In this document: positions 44,227 to 53,561 of the stretch, piece after piece
How the letters are laid out: the number at the start of each line of letters is the position of its first letter
How positions within the stretch are numbered: the first letter of the stretch is position 1
From: Sinomonas sp. ASV322
GTDB taxonomy: Bacteria > Actinomycetota > Actinomycetes > Actinomycetales > Micrococcaceae
Assembly: GCF_030908245.1 (NCBI RefSeq)
Contig: NZ_JAVFJJ010000004.1
Coordinates: 340,288-404,287 of the forward strand
DNA: 64,000 nucleotides
Direction: 5' to 3'
The notes under the pieces: generated by a model
Seen by the model: the letters and a program-made list of their open reading frames with translations, nothing else
Databases searched by the model: none
Told to the model about the DNA's origin: nothing
Translations under genes and position numbers: made by a program

Positions 44227-46356
44227 CTATTGGATCCCCTCCCGGACGAGCCGCCACTGCTGGGTGAGGTTTCCGGTCGGGCCCCATTGGTCTGCGGCAG
44301 CGCCGTCGGCGGTAGATGCGAACTTTATTTCCAGGAATTTGCCGCTATTGGCGTTGGTGAAGGTCCATGTGCCGCTCGAGGTGGCCGGGTTCCACACTTG
44401 GGTGAGGTTCCCCGTCGGGCCCCATTGGTCGGCTTGGATGCCGTCGGCCGTCTGGGCATTGGGGATCTCCAGAAGCTTTCCGCTGTTGTCGTTGTAGAGC
44501 TGGACGCCCTGGGGGACAGCGTGGACGTTCCAGATCTGGCAGGCGTTGCCCGTGTTGCCCCATTGCCCGGCCGTTGCGCCGTCCGTGGTCAAGGCGCTCG
44601 TTATCTCGAGATATTTGCCGCTGTTCTGGTTCACGAGGCGGAACTGGGGGTCAAGCGCAGTGCCCGGCTGGTAGACGTGGAGGACGTCAAGCTCGGCGTA
44701 CTCGGTGCCCTTGCTGAAGGCTATGGTGTTGGCGCCGGCGTTGAGGGTGACGGGCAACTGGGCCCATTGGAAGCGGCCCCAGTTCACGGTCGGGGCGTAG
44801 GTGACCACCGATGGGGCACCCCCGTTGACGGAGACGTTGTGGGTCGAGGTCGCACCGGTGCCGTTGTCGTAGCGGACGTTGAGCATGTAGCTGCCGGCGC
44901 TGGGGACCCGGACGGCGAAGGTCACGGAGCTGGTTGGGTTGTTGATGTTCCCGACTTTGCCGCCGTTGGAAGCATGCGTGTCCGTGACGATCGAGGTGTC
45001 TGCCGTGCGCAAGGCGTTCTCGGCCTCGTACTGCTGCGCGTCCAGGGGGATGGAACCGACCCGGATGTCGTTGTACGTCGTGGTTGGGTTCTCGACGTTG
45101 GTCGCTTGGTAGAGCGTGCGCCCGTCCGCCGAGTAATCGATGCTCTGGGCGAAGCCGCTGAACGTGCCGCCCTCCGTGTCGGCGCTGTCGTAGGTCACAG
45201 CCATGGGCAGGCGCTCCCATGGACCATCGCCGAGGTTGTAGTTGACGTAGAAGTCCTGTCCGCCGTCGATCGCGCCCGTGCTGTTCAACGCCCACTTCGA
45301 GGCGACAACGACCATGCCCTTCGGCCCTCCTGTGGGTACCCATTTGACGTAGGGCGAGGAACCGATGCCCCGGCCGTTGGCCAGGGTGATCTGTGTTCCA
45401 ATGCTCGTCGACGGAGACCAGCTGAGGCCGTCCGGGGAGGTCTTGTAGTAGACGGGGGCGGTGTTCTGGGTCTGGGATGGCCTGTTGACCACTTCGAACG
45501 TGGCAAGGTAGCGACCGTCGGGCAGGTTGGTGACGGTGATCATGCCGGGTCGGTCAGAGAGGTTCGGGGGTGCTGAGACATTCACTTCGGAGCCCCAGGT
45601 GGCGCCGCCGTCGGTGGAGCGGTGGTAGGCGACGGCCTGCAGCACCCCGCTGGCCTTCTGGCGTTCGTCGGAGAAGTAGGCGACGAGGCCTCCCTGTCCG
45701 TCGACGGCGAGAGAAGGCTCCCAGACAGCGGTGGTCGTCGAGGTGGGCGAGGGGTCATACACGGCCGGGCCGCCCGTATCGATGGTGCTCAGGTACGACC
45801 AGGTGGATCCTTGGTCCGTGCTCTTGTAGACGACGAGCCGGGTGCTGGAGCGGTCCTGAGGCATGACGTTGCCGGCCAGCAGCAGGGTCCCGGCAGCGAG
45901 ATTGCCGGTCTGCTGCGGGACCTCGAACAGGAACGGCTGAGACGTGCGGTTGAGCAGGGAGAAGGTGTTGTTCGGGATGACGTCGGTGATGTGCGACCAG
46001 GTCGTGCCGTTGTCCGTGCTGCGGTAGATCGGGTAGACCTGCTGGTTGCTGCTGTTCAGGACGAGCTGGTCGAATGTCACGATCTGGGTGCCGTTGGCGC
46101 CGCCGCTGTGCTTCAGGACGACGTTCTTGGCGTACGTGGTTCCGGCCGCCCGGCCGCCTTCCGGGTTGAACGACGTACCGGCCGCGGGCGAGTACACGAG
46201 CGAGCCATTGCCTGTGGTGACGGCGTGGGCGGGGAGGGCAGTCACCACGGAGGCGATCAGCCCGAACGCCGTCGCCGCGGCCGCCACGACGGCGCGCAGG
46301 CGCTGGCGTTGGCGTGGTGAGGGCGTGCGCAAAGCGGTGGTGCGGGGTGGAACCAT
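44227..46356 (-). CDS. Secreted GH93-like exo-arabinanase with CBM and ricin-type lectin domains
   Basis: 709 residues. A Sec signal peptide (about 1-45, ending PAHAV) is followed by a sialidase-like beta-propeller (about 50-440) with BNR/Asp-box motifs (STDNGTTWSH, STDQGSTWSY, STDGGATWGS). A CBM6/35-type module comes next (about 442-565, YEAENALRTADT) and a three-unit ricin-B lectin domain (about 569-709; QIW, QVW, QQW). The propeller type plus the GH51/AraBAD context suggests GH93 exo-1,5-arabinanase, releasing arabinobiose outside the cell; a sialidase is the alternative by fold alone. Last gene of the transporter operon. Confidence 0.8.
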   Translation of the reverse strand: MVPPRTTALRTPSPRQRQRLRAVVAAAATAFGLIASVVTALPAHAVTTGNGSLVYSPAAGTSFNPEGGRAAGTTYAKNVVLKHSGGANGTQIVTFDQLVLNSSNQQVYPIYRSTDNGTTWSHITDVIPNNTFSLLNRTSQPFLFEVPQQTGNLAAGTLLLAGNVMPQDRSSTRLVVYKSTDQGSTWSYLSTIDTGGPAVYDPSPTSTTTAVWEPSLAVDGQGGLVAYFSDERQKASGVLQAVAYHRSTDGGATWGSEVNVSAPPNLSDRPGMITVTNLPDGRYLATFEVVNRPSQTQNTAPVYYKTSPDGLSWSPSTSIGTQITLANGRGIGSSPYVKWVPTGGPKGMVVVASKWALNSTGAIDGGQDFYVNYNLGDGPWERLPMAVTYDSADTEGGTFSGFAQSIDYSADGRTLYQATNVENPTTTYNDIRVGSIPLDAQQYEAENALRTADTSIVTDTHASNGGKVGNINNPTSSVTFAVRVPSAGSYMLNVRYDNGTGATSTHNVSVNGGAPSVVTYAPTVNWGRFQWAQLPVTLNAGANTIAFSKGTEYAELDVLHVYQPGTALDPQFRLVNQNSGKYLEITSALTTDGATAGQWGNTGNACQIWNVHAVPQGVQLYNDNSGKLLEIPNAQTADGIQADQWGPTGNLTQVWNPATSSGTWTFTNANSGKFLEIKFASTADGAAADQWGPTGNLTQQWRLVREGIQ

Positions 46357-46432
46357 GCTTGTGTCCTCTCTTGATGGGTGCCCATGGGAGGATCGCCCGT
46401 GGGCTGTCGCGACGTCGGCTCGTGGCCCGCGC

Positions 46433-47950
46433 TCAGGGTTCCAGCAGGATCTCGGTCCAGGAGACCGCGGGGAGCGTCACGCGCAGGGTTGCGCCGTCGC
46501 GGACGACGGGAAGGGTCCGGAGTACGACTCGTTCCGGGTCGTCGAGGGTGTTGGCGGCATCGAGGTCGGGGTCGCTGAGCACGCGCGCGGACACCGCGAG
46601 CCCTTCCGCTTCGTCGGGGAGCGTCGAGAGGTCCACCGTCAGCTCTGTGGGGCCGTCCATACTGCGGTTGACGGCGTAGACCGCGTAGCGGCCGACGGTC
46701 GAGTCGTGAGTCGCGACGGCGTCCACAAGGGGGACGTCGCCGAAGCGGCCGGTCCCGTAGGTGTCGCTGACCGTGGCGACGTCGAGGGCGACGCCGCGGG
46801 CGTGGGCCGACGTTGCGGCGAAGGGGAAGAACGTCGTCTGCCGCCACGAGGGCCCGCCGGGCTCGGTCATGATCGGCGCGATCACATTTACCAGCTGGGC
46901 GAGCGAGGCGCTGGTGACGCGGTCGGCGTGCTTGAGGAGGGTGATGAGGAGGCTGCCGAACACGACCGCATCAGAGACGGTATAGACGTCCTCGAGCAGG
47001 CGCGGGGCCTTGGGCCAGTTGCGCACGCCCTGGATTTTGTCGACGTTCTCGAACCGTGTGTTGTACCAGATGTTCCACTCGTCGAAGGAGATGTTGATCG
47101 TCTTGGTGCTGCCGCGGACGGCCTTGACCTGGTCGGCCGTCGCGATGACGCTCCGGATGAACCTGTCCATGTCGACGCCGGAGGCGAGGAACGAGCCGAG
47201 ATCGCCGGTGTTTTCGTAGTAGGCGTGGCAGGAGATGTAGTCCACGACGTCATAGGCGTGGGAGAGCACCACGCGCTCCCACTCGGCGAAGGTCGGCATC
47301 GACGAGCTCGAGGAGCCGCAGACGACGAGTTCGAGGTCGGGGTCGAACTGCTTCATGGCGTGCGCCGTTTGGGCGGCGAGCTTGCCATAGTCGTCGGCGG
47401 AGCGGTGCCCTAGCTGCCAGGGCCCGTCCATTTCATTGCCCAGGCACCACATTCTGACGTCGAGCGGTTCGGTGCGGCCATTGGCGATGCGCCGCTCGGC
47501 GAGGGCGGTGCCCGCATCGAGGTTGGCGTATTCGAGGAGTTCGAGCGCTTCGGCGGTTCCGCGGGTTCCGAGGTTGAGCGCAAGCATCAGCTCGCTGCCT
47601 ACGCGCTCCAGCCAGTCGTGGAATTCGTGCAGGCCGACCTGGTTGGTCTCGGTGGAGTGCCATGCCAAGTCGAGCCGCGTGGGGCGCTCTGAGGCGGGTC
47701 CGACGCTGTCTTCCCATTTGAACCCCGAGACGAAGTTCCCTCCTGGGTAGCGGATGGCTGAGACGCCGAGCTCTTTGACGAGCTCGATGACGTCGGTTCG
47801 AAACCCTGCGGCGTCGGCGAGCGGGTGGCCCGGCTCGTAGATCCCGTCGTAGACGGCGCGTCCGAGGTGCTCGATGAACGAGCCGTAGATGCGGGGGTTG
47901 ATAGCCCCGATGAGGGCTTGGGGTCGGAGTGTGAGGTGTGCAGTGGGCAT
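46433..47950 (-). CDS. abfA: Alpha-L-arabinofuranosidase, GH51
   Basis: Intracellular enzyme that cleaves terminal arabinofuranose from imported oligosaccharides. It is 505 residues with no signal peptide. The acid/base Glu173 is in GNEMDGPW and the nucleophile Glu291 in FDEWNIWY, at the family's usual spacing. ATG 47950 (MPTAHLTLRP) is preferred over the upstream in-frame start because GGAAG lies just before it and homologs begin here. Same operon as the ABC transporter. Confidence 0.94.
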   Translation of the reverse strand: MPTAHLTLRPQALIGAINPRIYGSFIEHLGRAVYDGIYEPGHPLADAAGFRTDVIELVKELGVSAIRYPGGNFVSGFKWEDSVGPASERPTRLDLAWHSTETNQVGLHEFHDWLERVGSELMLALNLGTRGTAEALELLEYANLDAGTALAERRIANGRTEPLDVRMWCLGNEMDGPWQLGHRSADDYGKLAAQTAHAMKQFDPDLELVVCGSSSSSMPTFAEWERVVLSHAYDVVDYISCHAYYENTGDLGSFLASGVDMDRFIRSVIATADQVKAVRGSTKTINISFDEWNIWYNTRFENVDKIQGVRNWPKAPRLLEDVYTVSDAVVFGSLLITLLKHADRVTSASLAQLVNVIAPIMTEPGGPSWRQTTFFPFAATSAHARGVALDVATVSDTYGTGRFGDVPLVDAVATHDSTVGRYAVYAVNRSMDGPTELTVDLSTLPDEAEGLAVSARVLSDPDLDAANTLDDPERVVLRTLPVVRDGATLRVTLPAVSWTEILLEP

Positions 47951-47960
47951 GCGTCTTCCG

Positions 47961-49226
47961 TCAGTTGGTCGTTGTTCTGTGCAGGGAGGCGTGGTGCCGG
48001 TACCGGTCGGCAACCGGGTTGCGCACCCGCAGGAGTCCGTCGGGGCTCTCGGTCAGGTCATACAGGCCCATGGTGAGCAGGTGATCGGCGCGTGGCCGGC
48101 CGCTGTGCCGCCAGGTCCACTCGTACATGTCAAAGAGCGGCCACCACGTGTAGCCGACCAAGGGGGTTCCGTCGGCGCGGATCCGATCGGCAAGCGCCAC
48201 CGACTCGTCCAACCAGCGGAGCCGCTCGGTCACGGACCCGGTGACGCACGTTTCGGTGATCATGACCGGTGCCCCATAGCGTTCGGAGTAGAGGGCGACG
48301 GCGTCTTGGAGCCCACGCGTGCCGCGGTCGACCGCAGGGCGTGGGTCGGCGAATCCGCCGGCATGGCGAACCCCCGGTTCGAACAGTTCGGTGGAATGCC
48401 GGGGGTAGTAGTTGACCCCCATCACGTCTGGATGCACGGCATTCGAGCTGAACCATTCGAGCTCGTCGTCGTCGACGGCGGGCATCAGGCGTCGTCGGAG
48501 CGGGTGCCGGTCATCCACCATGCCGGTGACGAGGTCCTCGACCAGATGAACCTGGTGCCTGAGCCTCGTTGCCTCTTCCCTGTGCTCGGGGGCCTCGTCG
48601 TCGCCGACGAAGCTCATCGCGGCGTCGACGTGGACGAATGCCGCCCGCTGCCCCACGGCGTGCGCGATGGCCTGCTGGCTGCGGACAAACCCTCGGGCGA
48701 GGTTGGCGGCGATCTCGGCGAACCCGCCTGCGCCGTGGAGGTACGGGGGCCAGTAGCCGTACTCGCCCGAGAAGAGGGCATGGATCACGGGCTCGTTGAC
48801 CGGGGTGTAGTCCGTGATGCGGTCGGCGTACCGCGCGGCGAAGCGTTGGGCGAACTCGGCGGCGTGGTGCGGGTAGTCCTTGTTGGAGAACTCGCCCTCG
48901 AGCCAGAGGGGCGTGCCGTAGTGGAGAAGGTCGATGATGGGCCTGAGGCCGTTCGCGAGGAGGGCGTCGACGGCGCGGTCGGTCCAGGACCAGTCCCATC
49001 GTCCCGGCTCGGGTGCGATCCGGTACCAGGGCACGCCCCAGCGCAGGAGCTCGGCGCCGCACTCGGCGGCCAAGGAGAAGTCCTCGGCGAAACGTTCGTA
49101 GTGCTCGGTCAGCTCGTACTCGTCGATCGCCCGCTCGCCCTTCCGGGACTGCGGCACGAAGGTGTCCTCGATCCCGAGGGCGAAGTGCAGGCGCCCGTCC
49201 TCGAACCAGCGCGGAGCCGCGGTCAC
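47961..49226 (-). CDS. GH1 family glycosidase
   Basis: 421 residues, cytosolic. The acid/base Glu145 is in YTPVNEP and the nucleophile Glu325 in ITETCV, matching the GH1 (beta-glucosidase) layout. It is slightly short for GH1 and diverges from typical BglA (no NEP-adjacent LNEP motif). In this operon its substrate may be a beta-linked arabinose or galactose unit of arabinogalactan-type chains; that is inference. Its start overlaps the end of the permease gene by 4 bp. Confidence 0.85.
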   Translation of the reverse strand: MTAAPRWFEDGRLHFALGIEDTFVPQSRKGERAIDEYELTEHYERFAEDFSLAAECGAELLRWGVPWYRIAPEPGRWDWSWTDRAVDALLANGLRPIIDLLHYGTPLWLEGEFSNKDYPHHAAEFAQRFAARYADRITDYTPVNEPVIHALFSGEYGYWPPYLHGAGGFAEIAANLARGFVRSQQAIAHAVGQRAAFVHVDAAMSFVGDDEAPEHREEATRLRHQVHLVEDLVTGMVDDRHPLRRRLMPAVDDDELEWFSSNAVHPDVMGVNYYPRHSTELFEPGVRHAGGFADPRPAVDRGTRGLQDAVALYSERYGAPVMITETCVTGSVTERLRWLDESVALADRIRADGTPLVGYTWWPLFDMYEWTWRHSGRPRADHLLTMGLYDLTESPDGLLRVRNPVADRYRHHASLHRTTTN

Positions 49227-50080
49227 TTCAGCCCCGTCGTCGCGACCGACTCGATGAAGCGGCGCTGCATGATCAGGAACATCACGGCCAGCGGCAGGAC
49301 CGCGATGAGGGATCCGGCCATCATGGTGCCGTACGGGATGATCCCGCCGGGTCCCGTGAGGAGAGTCAGTCCGGAGGTGATGGTGCCCATGTCCGGGGTC
49401 GTGGTGAACACGAGGGGCCAGAGGAGGTCGTTCCAGTTGTTCACGAAAGTGAAGATCGCCAAGGTGAGGAGCGCCGGCACAGCGTTGGGCAGGATGATGC
49501 TGCGGAAGACTCGGAATTCGCTCGCACCGTCGATGCGCGCAGCGTTGTCCAGGTCCCGCGGCAGCGAGACGAAGAACTGGCGGAGGAAGAAGATGCCGAA
49601 GGCGTCCGCCGCCCGGGGGATGATCAGCCCTGCGAAGGTGTTGACCCAGCCCAGCTGTGCCACGAGCTGGTAGACCGGGATGAGGGTGGCTTGGAAGGGG
49701 ATCATGAGGCTGGCGACGATGGCCACCAGAATGAACCGATTGCCGCGGAAGTCGAGCCGGGCCAGGGCATAGGCCGCGAGCGAGTCGAAGGCGAGGGCGA
49801 ACAACGTCACTCCGCCCGCGAACAGGAAGCTGTTGAGGAACAGTCGTCCGAAGGGCAGGTCGGTGAAGATGCGGGTGAAGTTCGCCAGTGTCCAGCCTGT
49901 TGGCATGAGGGTCGGCGGAAAGGCATTGATCTCTGCTGTCGGCTTGAATGCGGTGAAGGCGATGATGGCCACCGGCAGAAGCACGATCGCGGTGAGCAAC
50001 AGCACGGCCGCGGCGAGCAGCCAGCGCGACAGGGTGCGGCCCGACCGGGGGCGTCCGGCAGCTGTGGTGGAGGTGGTCAT
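49223..50080 (-). CDS. araQ: ABC sugar permease, MalG/AraQ type
   Basis: 285 residues with six membrane helices. The EAA loop that contacts the ATPase reads AARIDGASEFRVFRSIILP. It is the second permease of the importer; the araQ name is by analogy to arabino-oligosaccharide importers, since sequence alone gives only the CUT1 family. It overlaps both neighbours, so translation is coupled. Confidence 0.9.
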   Translation of the reverse strand: MTTSTTAAGRPRSGRTLSRWLLAAAVLLLTAIVLLPVAIIAFTAFKPTAEINAFPPTLMPTGWTLANFTRIFTDLPFGRLFLNSFLFAGGVTLFALAFDSLAAYALARLDFRGNRFILVAIVASLMIPFQATLIPVYQLVAQLGWVNTFAGLIIPRAADAFGIFFLRQFFVSLPRDLDNAARIDGASEFRVFRSIILPNAVPALLTLAIFTFVNNWNDLLWPLVFTTTPDMGTITSGLTLLTGPGGIIPYGTMMAGSLIAVLPLAVMFLIMQRRFIESVATTGLK

Positions 50081-51021
50081 CAGAGGGTGTCCTTCTCGCG
50101 ACGTCCGAAGAAGCGGAACTGGATGAGGCTCAGGATGAGGGTGGCGGCGAGCAGCACATAGGACAGCGCGGAGGCCATGCCCAAGTCGAGCTTCTTGAAG
50201 CCCTCCTGGTAGAGCTCCATCACGACAGACTGTGTGCTTCGGTAGGGGCCGCCGCCTGTCATCACGTAGATCTGGTCAAAGGCCTGCAGCGCGGCGATCA
50301 TCGCGAAGATCACCACGAACGCAAGCGTGTTGCTCAGCTGCGGGAGCGTGACGTGGGTGAATCGCCGCCAAGGCCCCGCGCCGTCGATGGTCGCGGCCTC
50401 GTAGAGAGACTCGGGGATTTCCTGGAGGCCGGCGATGAAGATCACCATGTAGAAGCCAAAGCTCTTCCAGATGGCCACTGCCACCACAGTCGGCATGGCG
50501 AGCACGGGGTCCTGCAGGACGTTGCCGATCTGGATGCCGAGTGCGCGCAGCCAGTAGGTGAGGAGGCCGACTTGCGGGTCGAGCAGGTACGTCCACGCGA
50601 ACGCTGCGACGGCGAGCGATACGACGAAGGGCAGGAAGAGGGCCGTGCGGAAGAATCCGCGGGCGATCAGCAGCCGGTTGTTCAGCAGGAGCGCGAGGGC
50701 CAGCGCCGCCACCAAGGCCGTCGGGGTGAACAGCACCGTGTACAGCGCCGTGTTGCCGAGCGTGGCCAGGATGCGCTGGTCCGTGAAGATCCTCGCGTAG
50801 TTGCTGAGGCCTACCCATTCCTCGATCCCGAATCCGGAGGCGTTGGTGAACGAGAGCCGCAGGGCAGAGGCCATCGGCCAGAACACGAAGGCGACGAGGA
50901 TGACCAGGGCCGGGAGCATGAACAGGAATGCCTTGGCAGCCAGGCCGCGCCGGCGAAGGGGGCGTCCGCCGAGCGGGGCCGGTGCCCGATAGGGGGCTCG
51001 CTCACGGGTGGTTGCGGTCAT
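50080..51021 (-). CDS. araP: ABC sugar permease, MalF/AraP type
   Basis: 313 residues with six membrane helices and EAA motif EAATIDGAGPWRRFTHVTLPQ-like at about 205-225. A basic N-terminus precedes the first helix. Partner of the following permease; the stop overlaps its ATG by one base. No ATPase gene is in the operon; CUT1 importers of actinobacteria often share the MsiK ATPase. Confidence 0.9.
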   Translation of the reverse strand: MTATTRERAPYRAPAPLGGRPLRRRGLAAKAFLFMLPALVILVAFVFWPMASALRLSFTNASGFGIEEWVGLSNYARIFTDQRILATLGNTALYTVLFTPTALVAALALALLLNNRLLIARGFFRTALFLPFVVSLAVAAFAWTYLLDPQVGLLTYWLRALGIQIGNVLQDPVLAMPTVVAVAIWKSFGFYMVIFIAGLQEIPESLYEAATIDGAGPWRRFTHVTLPQLSNTLAFVVIFAMIAALQAFDQIYVMTGGGPYRSTQSVVMELYQEGFKKLDLGMASALSYVLLAATLILSLIQFRFFGRREKDTL

Positions 51022-51077
51022 GTTGGGTGTTCCTTCTGTGAGAGGTGGCCGCCGCCCAGGCGGCGGCCACCTCTGAC

Positions 51078-52337
51078 TTACTTGCCGAGGGCCTGCTGGA
51101 CGGACTGCGAGGCGGTCTTGAGCAGGGCGGCCGGATCCCCTCCGCTGAGGGCCTTCTGCGTCGCCTCGTCTACCGCGGTCAGCACATCGGTGCTGTCGGC
51201 GACGCCGGGGAGCAGGGGACGCGCGGTGCCGACGATGTCCGTGAGGGAGGCCACGACGGGGTTCGAGGAGACGGCCGACGACGGTACGTCAGTCCGCAGG
51301 GCGGGCCAGCCGGAGCCGAGCGACCACTTGGTCGCATTGTCCTTCGAGAAGAAGTAGTCGAAGAACTTCTCCGCCGCCGCCTTCTTCGCCGCATCGGCCT
51401 GGGAGGTCACAGCCGCCGAGATCCCGATGGCCGAGGCGGCCGGGCCCTTCGGCCCCGCCGGGATGGCCGCGATGCCGTAGTCGATGTTGTTCTCTTTCGC
51501 CACGCTGGCCATCCACGGACCGCCGATCTCCATGGCCGCCTTGCCGGAGGAGAACAGCTTGTCCGAGGCGATCCCGTCGAGGCCGGTGGGCGAGATCTTG
51601 CCGTCGTGCACCGCCTTGGCCCAGTAGGCGAGAGTCTGCTGGTTGGCCTGAGAGTCGAGCACCGACTTGTTCCCGTCGACGATCGCGCCGCCGTTGCCGT
51701 AGAACAGGCTGGCCCAGACCCCGTTGCCCACGGTCGCGTGATCGGGAAGCGCGAGCCCGTACTGCTGGGGCGTCCCGCTGTCCGCACCGACGGTCAGCTT
51801 CTTCGCGTCCGCGACCCACTCATCCCACGTCGTGGGGAAGGCTGCGATTCCGGCCTTCTGGAACAGAGTCTTGTTGTAGACCACCGACAGCGGCACGAAG
51901 CCGGTGGGCACGCCGTAGTAGTCGCCGCCGATCTTCTCCATCTCCACCGCGCGCGGGTTGAGCGACGCGTTCTGGGCAGAGGACGAGTAGTAATCGTCGA
52001 GCTTCTGCAGCGCTCCCTTTGACGCGTACACGGGGAGGTTCTCGGCCGGAAGCGCCACGATGTCGGGCCCGTTCTTCGCGGAAAGGGACGTGAGCAGGGT
52101 GTCGCCGATCACCGCCCACGGCTTCGTCGTCGTCGTGATCTTGATCTTGTCCTGGGACTTGTTGAAGTCGGCCACGATCTGGTCGAGGACCTTGCCATCT
52201 GCCTCGGTGTATCCGTGCCAGAAGGTGAGGGTGACGGGGCCGGACGTATCGGCTGCCGTTGAGGAGTTCGAGCAGCCCGTCAGTGCCAGGGCCGTGCCCA
52301 CGGCCGACACCGCGAGCGTTGCAAGGAGTTTCTTCAT
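51078..52337 (-). CDS. araN: Sugar-binding lipoprotein of the ABC importer
   Basis: 419 residues. Signal peptide with lipobox LTGC, modified Cys22, then a Ser/Thr linker and a type 1 extracellular solute-binding domain (VTLTFWHGYTEADGKVLDQIVADFN). First gene of the operon and so set by the operator at 52385-52410. AGAGAGG precedes the ATG. Likely ligand is arabinobiose or longer arabino-oligosaccharide, inferred from the GH51/GH93 neighbours; the gene symbol is by analogy. Confidence 0.9.
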   Translation of the reverse strand: MKKLLATLAVSAVGTALALTGCSNSSTAADTSGPVTLTFWHGYTEADGKVLDQIVADFNKSQDKIKITTTTKPWAVIGDTLLTSLSAKNGPDIVALPAENLPVYASKGALQKLDDYYSSSAQNASLNPRAVEMEKIGGDYYGVPTGFVPLSVVYNKTLFQKAGIAAFPTTWDEWVADAKKLTVGADSGTPQQYGLALPDHATVGNGVWASLFYGNGGAIVDGNKSVLDSQANQQTLAYWAKAVHDGKISPTGLDGIASDKLFSSGKAAMEIGGPWMASVAKENNIDYGIAAIPAGPKGPAASAIGISAAVTSQADAAKKAAAEKFFDYFFSKDNATKWSLGSGWPALRTDVPSSAVSSNPVVASLTDIVGTARPLLPGVADSTDVLTAVDEATQKALSGGDPAALLKTASQSVQQALGK

Positions 52338-52384
52338 TGAATGCCTCTCTGGGGTCGATCGGGACACCGACCGGAGCGAATCTT

Positions 52385-52445
52385 TACAACGATAGAAATA
52401 CAACGTTGTAAATTGGAGTATAGAGACCCCGATCACATGCGTCAA
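52385..52445 (-). promoter_or_regulatory. Promoter and LacI-type operator of the importer operon
   Basis: On the minus strand TTGACG (52445-52440), a 17-bp spacer and TATACT (52422-52417) form a near-consensus promoter. The perfect palindrome TACAACGTTGTA (52399-52410) covers the expected start site. A second half-conserved copy, TACAACGATAGA, begins at 52385. Both would be suited to a LacI-family repressor. Confidence 0.85.
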
Positions 52446-52454
52446 CGGAGAATC

Positions 52455-53489
52455 TCAGGCGACGGCGCTGCGGACCGCGGCAGGCGCGGACTCCCGCGCC
52501 ACGAGCGTCGCCGGGACTTCGAAGGCGCGCGGACTGGGATCGTCTTCCTTGCCGCGCCAGGCGATCCTCTCGAGGAGGGCATCGACGGCGATCTGGGCGA
52601 TCTTGGCCCTATTGGGGTCGACGGTCGCGAGGCTCGGCATGGCGAACTGCGCCTCCGTGACATTGTCGAAGCCGACGACCGCCACGTCCTCGGGGACGCG
52701 CCTGCCCGAGTGGAACAGCGTGCGCAGTGCGCCGAGGCCCAGCTCATCGTTGAGGGCGAAAACGGCATCGAACTGAACGTTGCGCCCGATGAGCTCCTGC
52801 ATGGCCTCGGCCCCGTCTGTTCGATGCCAGCCTTCCCGGTACACGACCAGGCTCGGGTCGAAGGGGACACCTGCCTGCTCCAATGCACTCCGGTATCCGC
52901 CGAGCCGGAGGGCCGCCGAACCGATCTTCTCGCCCTCGTGTGCGCCGAGTACTGCAATCCGCCTTCGTCCGGAAGCCAAGAGGTGCCGCACTGCCAGCGC
53001 CGCTCCTTCGACGTTCTGGATGGCGACGTGGTCGGTTGGGCCGTTGAAGATTCGCTCCCCGAGAAGGACGAGCGGATAGTCCACCTCGAGCTCCCGCACA
53101 TCGTCGCCAGACAGCCCCAAGGGCGAGAACAGCAGGCCGTCCATCATGGAAATGCGTGATCCGTGAAGCAGCTCGATCTCGGCCGATCGCTCACCGCCGG
53201 TCTGCTCGATGAGGACCACGTATTCTCGCCGTCGAGCGGCATCGAGGACGGCGCCCGCAAGCTCCGCGAAGTAGCTGAACCTCAGCTCCGGCACGGCGAG
53301 TCCGATCACACCGGTTTTCCCAGCTCGCAGGTTTCTGGCTACGAGGTTCGGCTGGTAGCCGAGCTCGGCGATAGCGGCGTTCACCTTCTCGCGGGTGCTC
53401 GGGCGGACGAACTCGAAACCGTTGACAACGTTAGAAACGGTCTTGACGGACACCCCCGCCAAGGCCGCGACATCGCGCAGCGTGGCCAC
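52455..53489 (-). CDS. LacI-family regulator 1
   Basis: 344 residues. The N-terminal LacI helix-turn-helix reads TLRDVAALAGVSVKTVSNVVNG, followed by the periplasmic-binding-like ligand domain. It starts at GTG with AGGAGG about 8 nt upstream. Directly upstream of the importer operon on the same strand, so it is the likely repressor acting at TACAACGTTGTA. Confidence 0.92.
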   Translation of the reverse strand: MATLRDVAALAGVSVKTVSNVVNGFEFVRPSTREKVNAAIAELGYQPNLVARNLRAGKTGVIGLAVPELRFSYFAELAGAVLDAARRREYVVLIEQTGGERSAEIELLHGSRISMMDGLLFSPLGLSGDDVRELEVDYPLVLLGERIFNGPTDHVAIQNVEGAALAVRHLLASGRRRIAVLGAHEGEKIGSAALRLGGYRSALEQAGVPFDPSLVVYREGWHRTDGAEAMQELIGRNVQFDAVFALNDELGLGALRTLFHSGRRVPEDVAVVGFDNVTEAQFAMPSLATVDPNRAKIAQIAVDALLERIAWRGKEDDPSPRAFEVPATLVARESAPAAVRSAVA

Positions 53490-53561
53490 TGTAACCTCCT
53501 AGCCTTGAAGCACATGGTACCCACAGGACACGAGCCTTCTTGGTTGGGAGGGGGAATTAGA

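Noticed and set aside
43969..45576. 535-codon plus-strand frame opposite the GH93-like gene
   Set aside because: The minus-strand gene has a signal peptide, Asp boxes and lectin repeats; the plus frame has none.
45000..46356. Sialidase as the primary call for the propeller protein
   Set aside because: Asp boxes are shared by GH33 and GH93; the arabinose gene neighbourhood favours GH93, so sialidase is kept only as an alternative.
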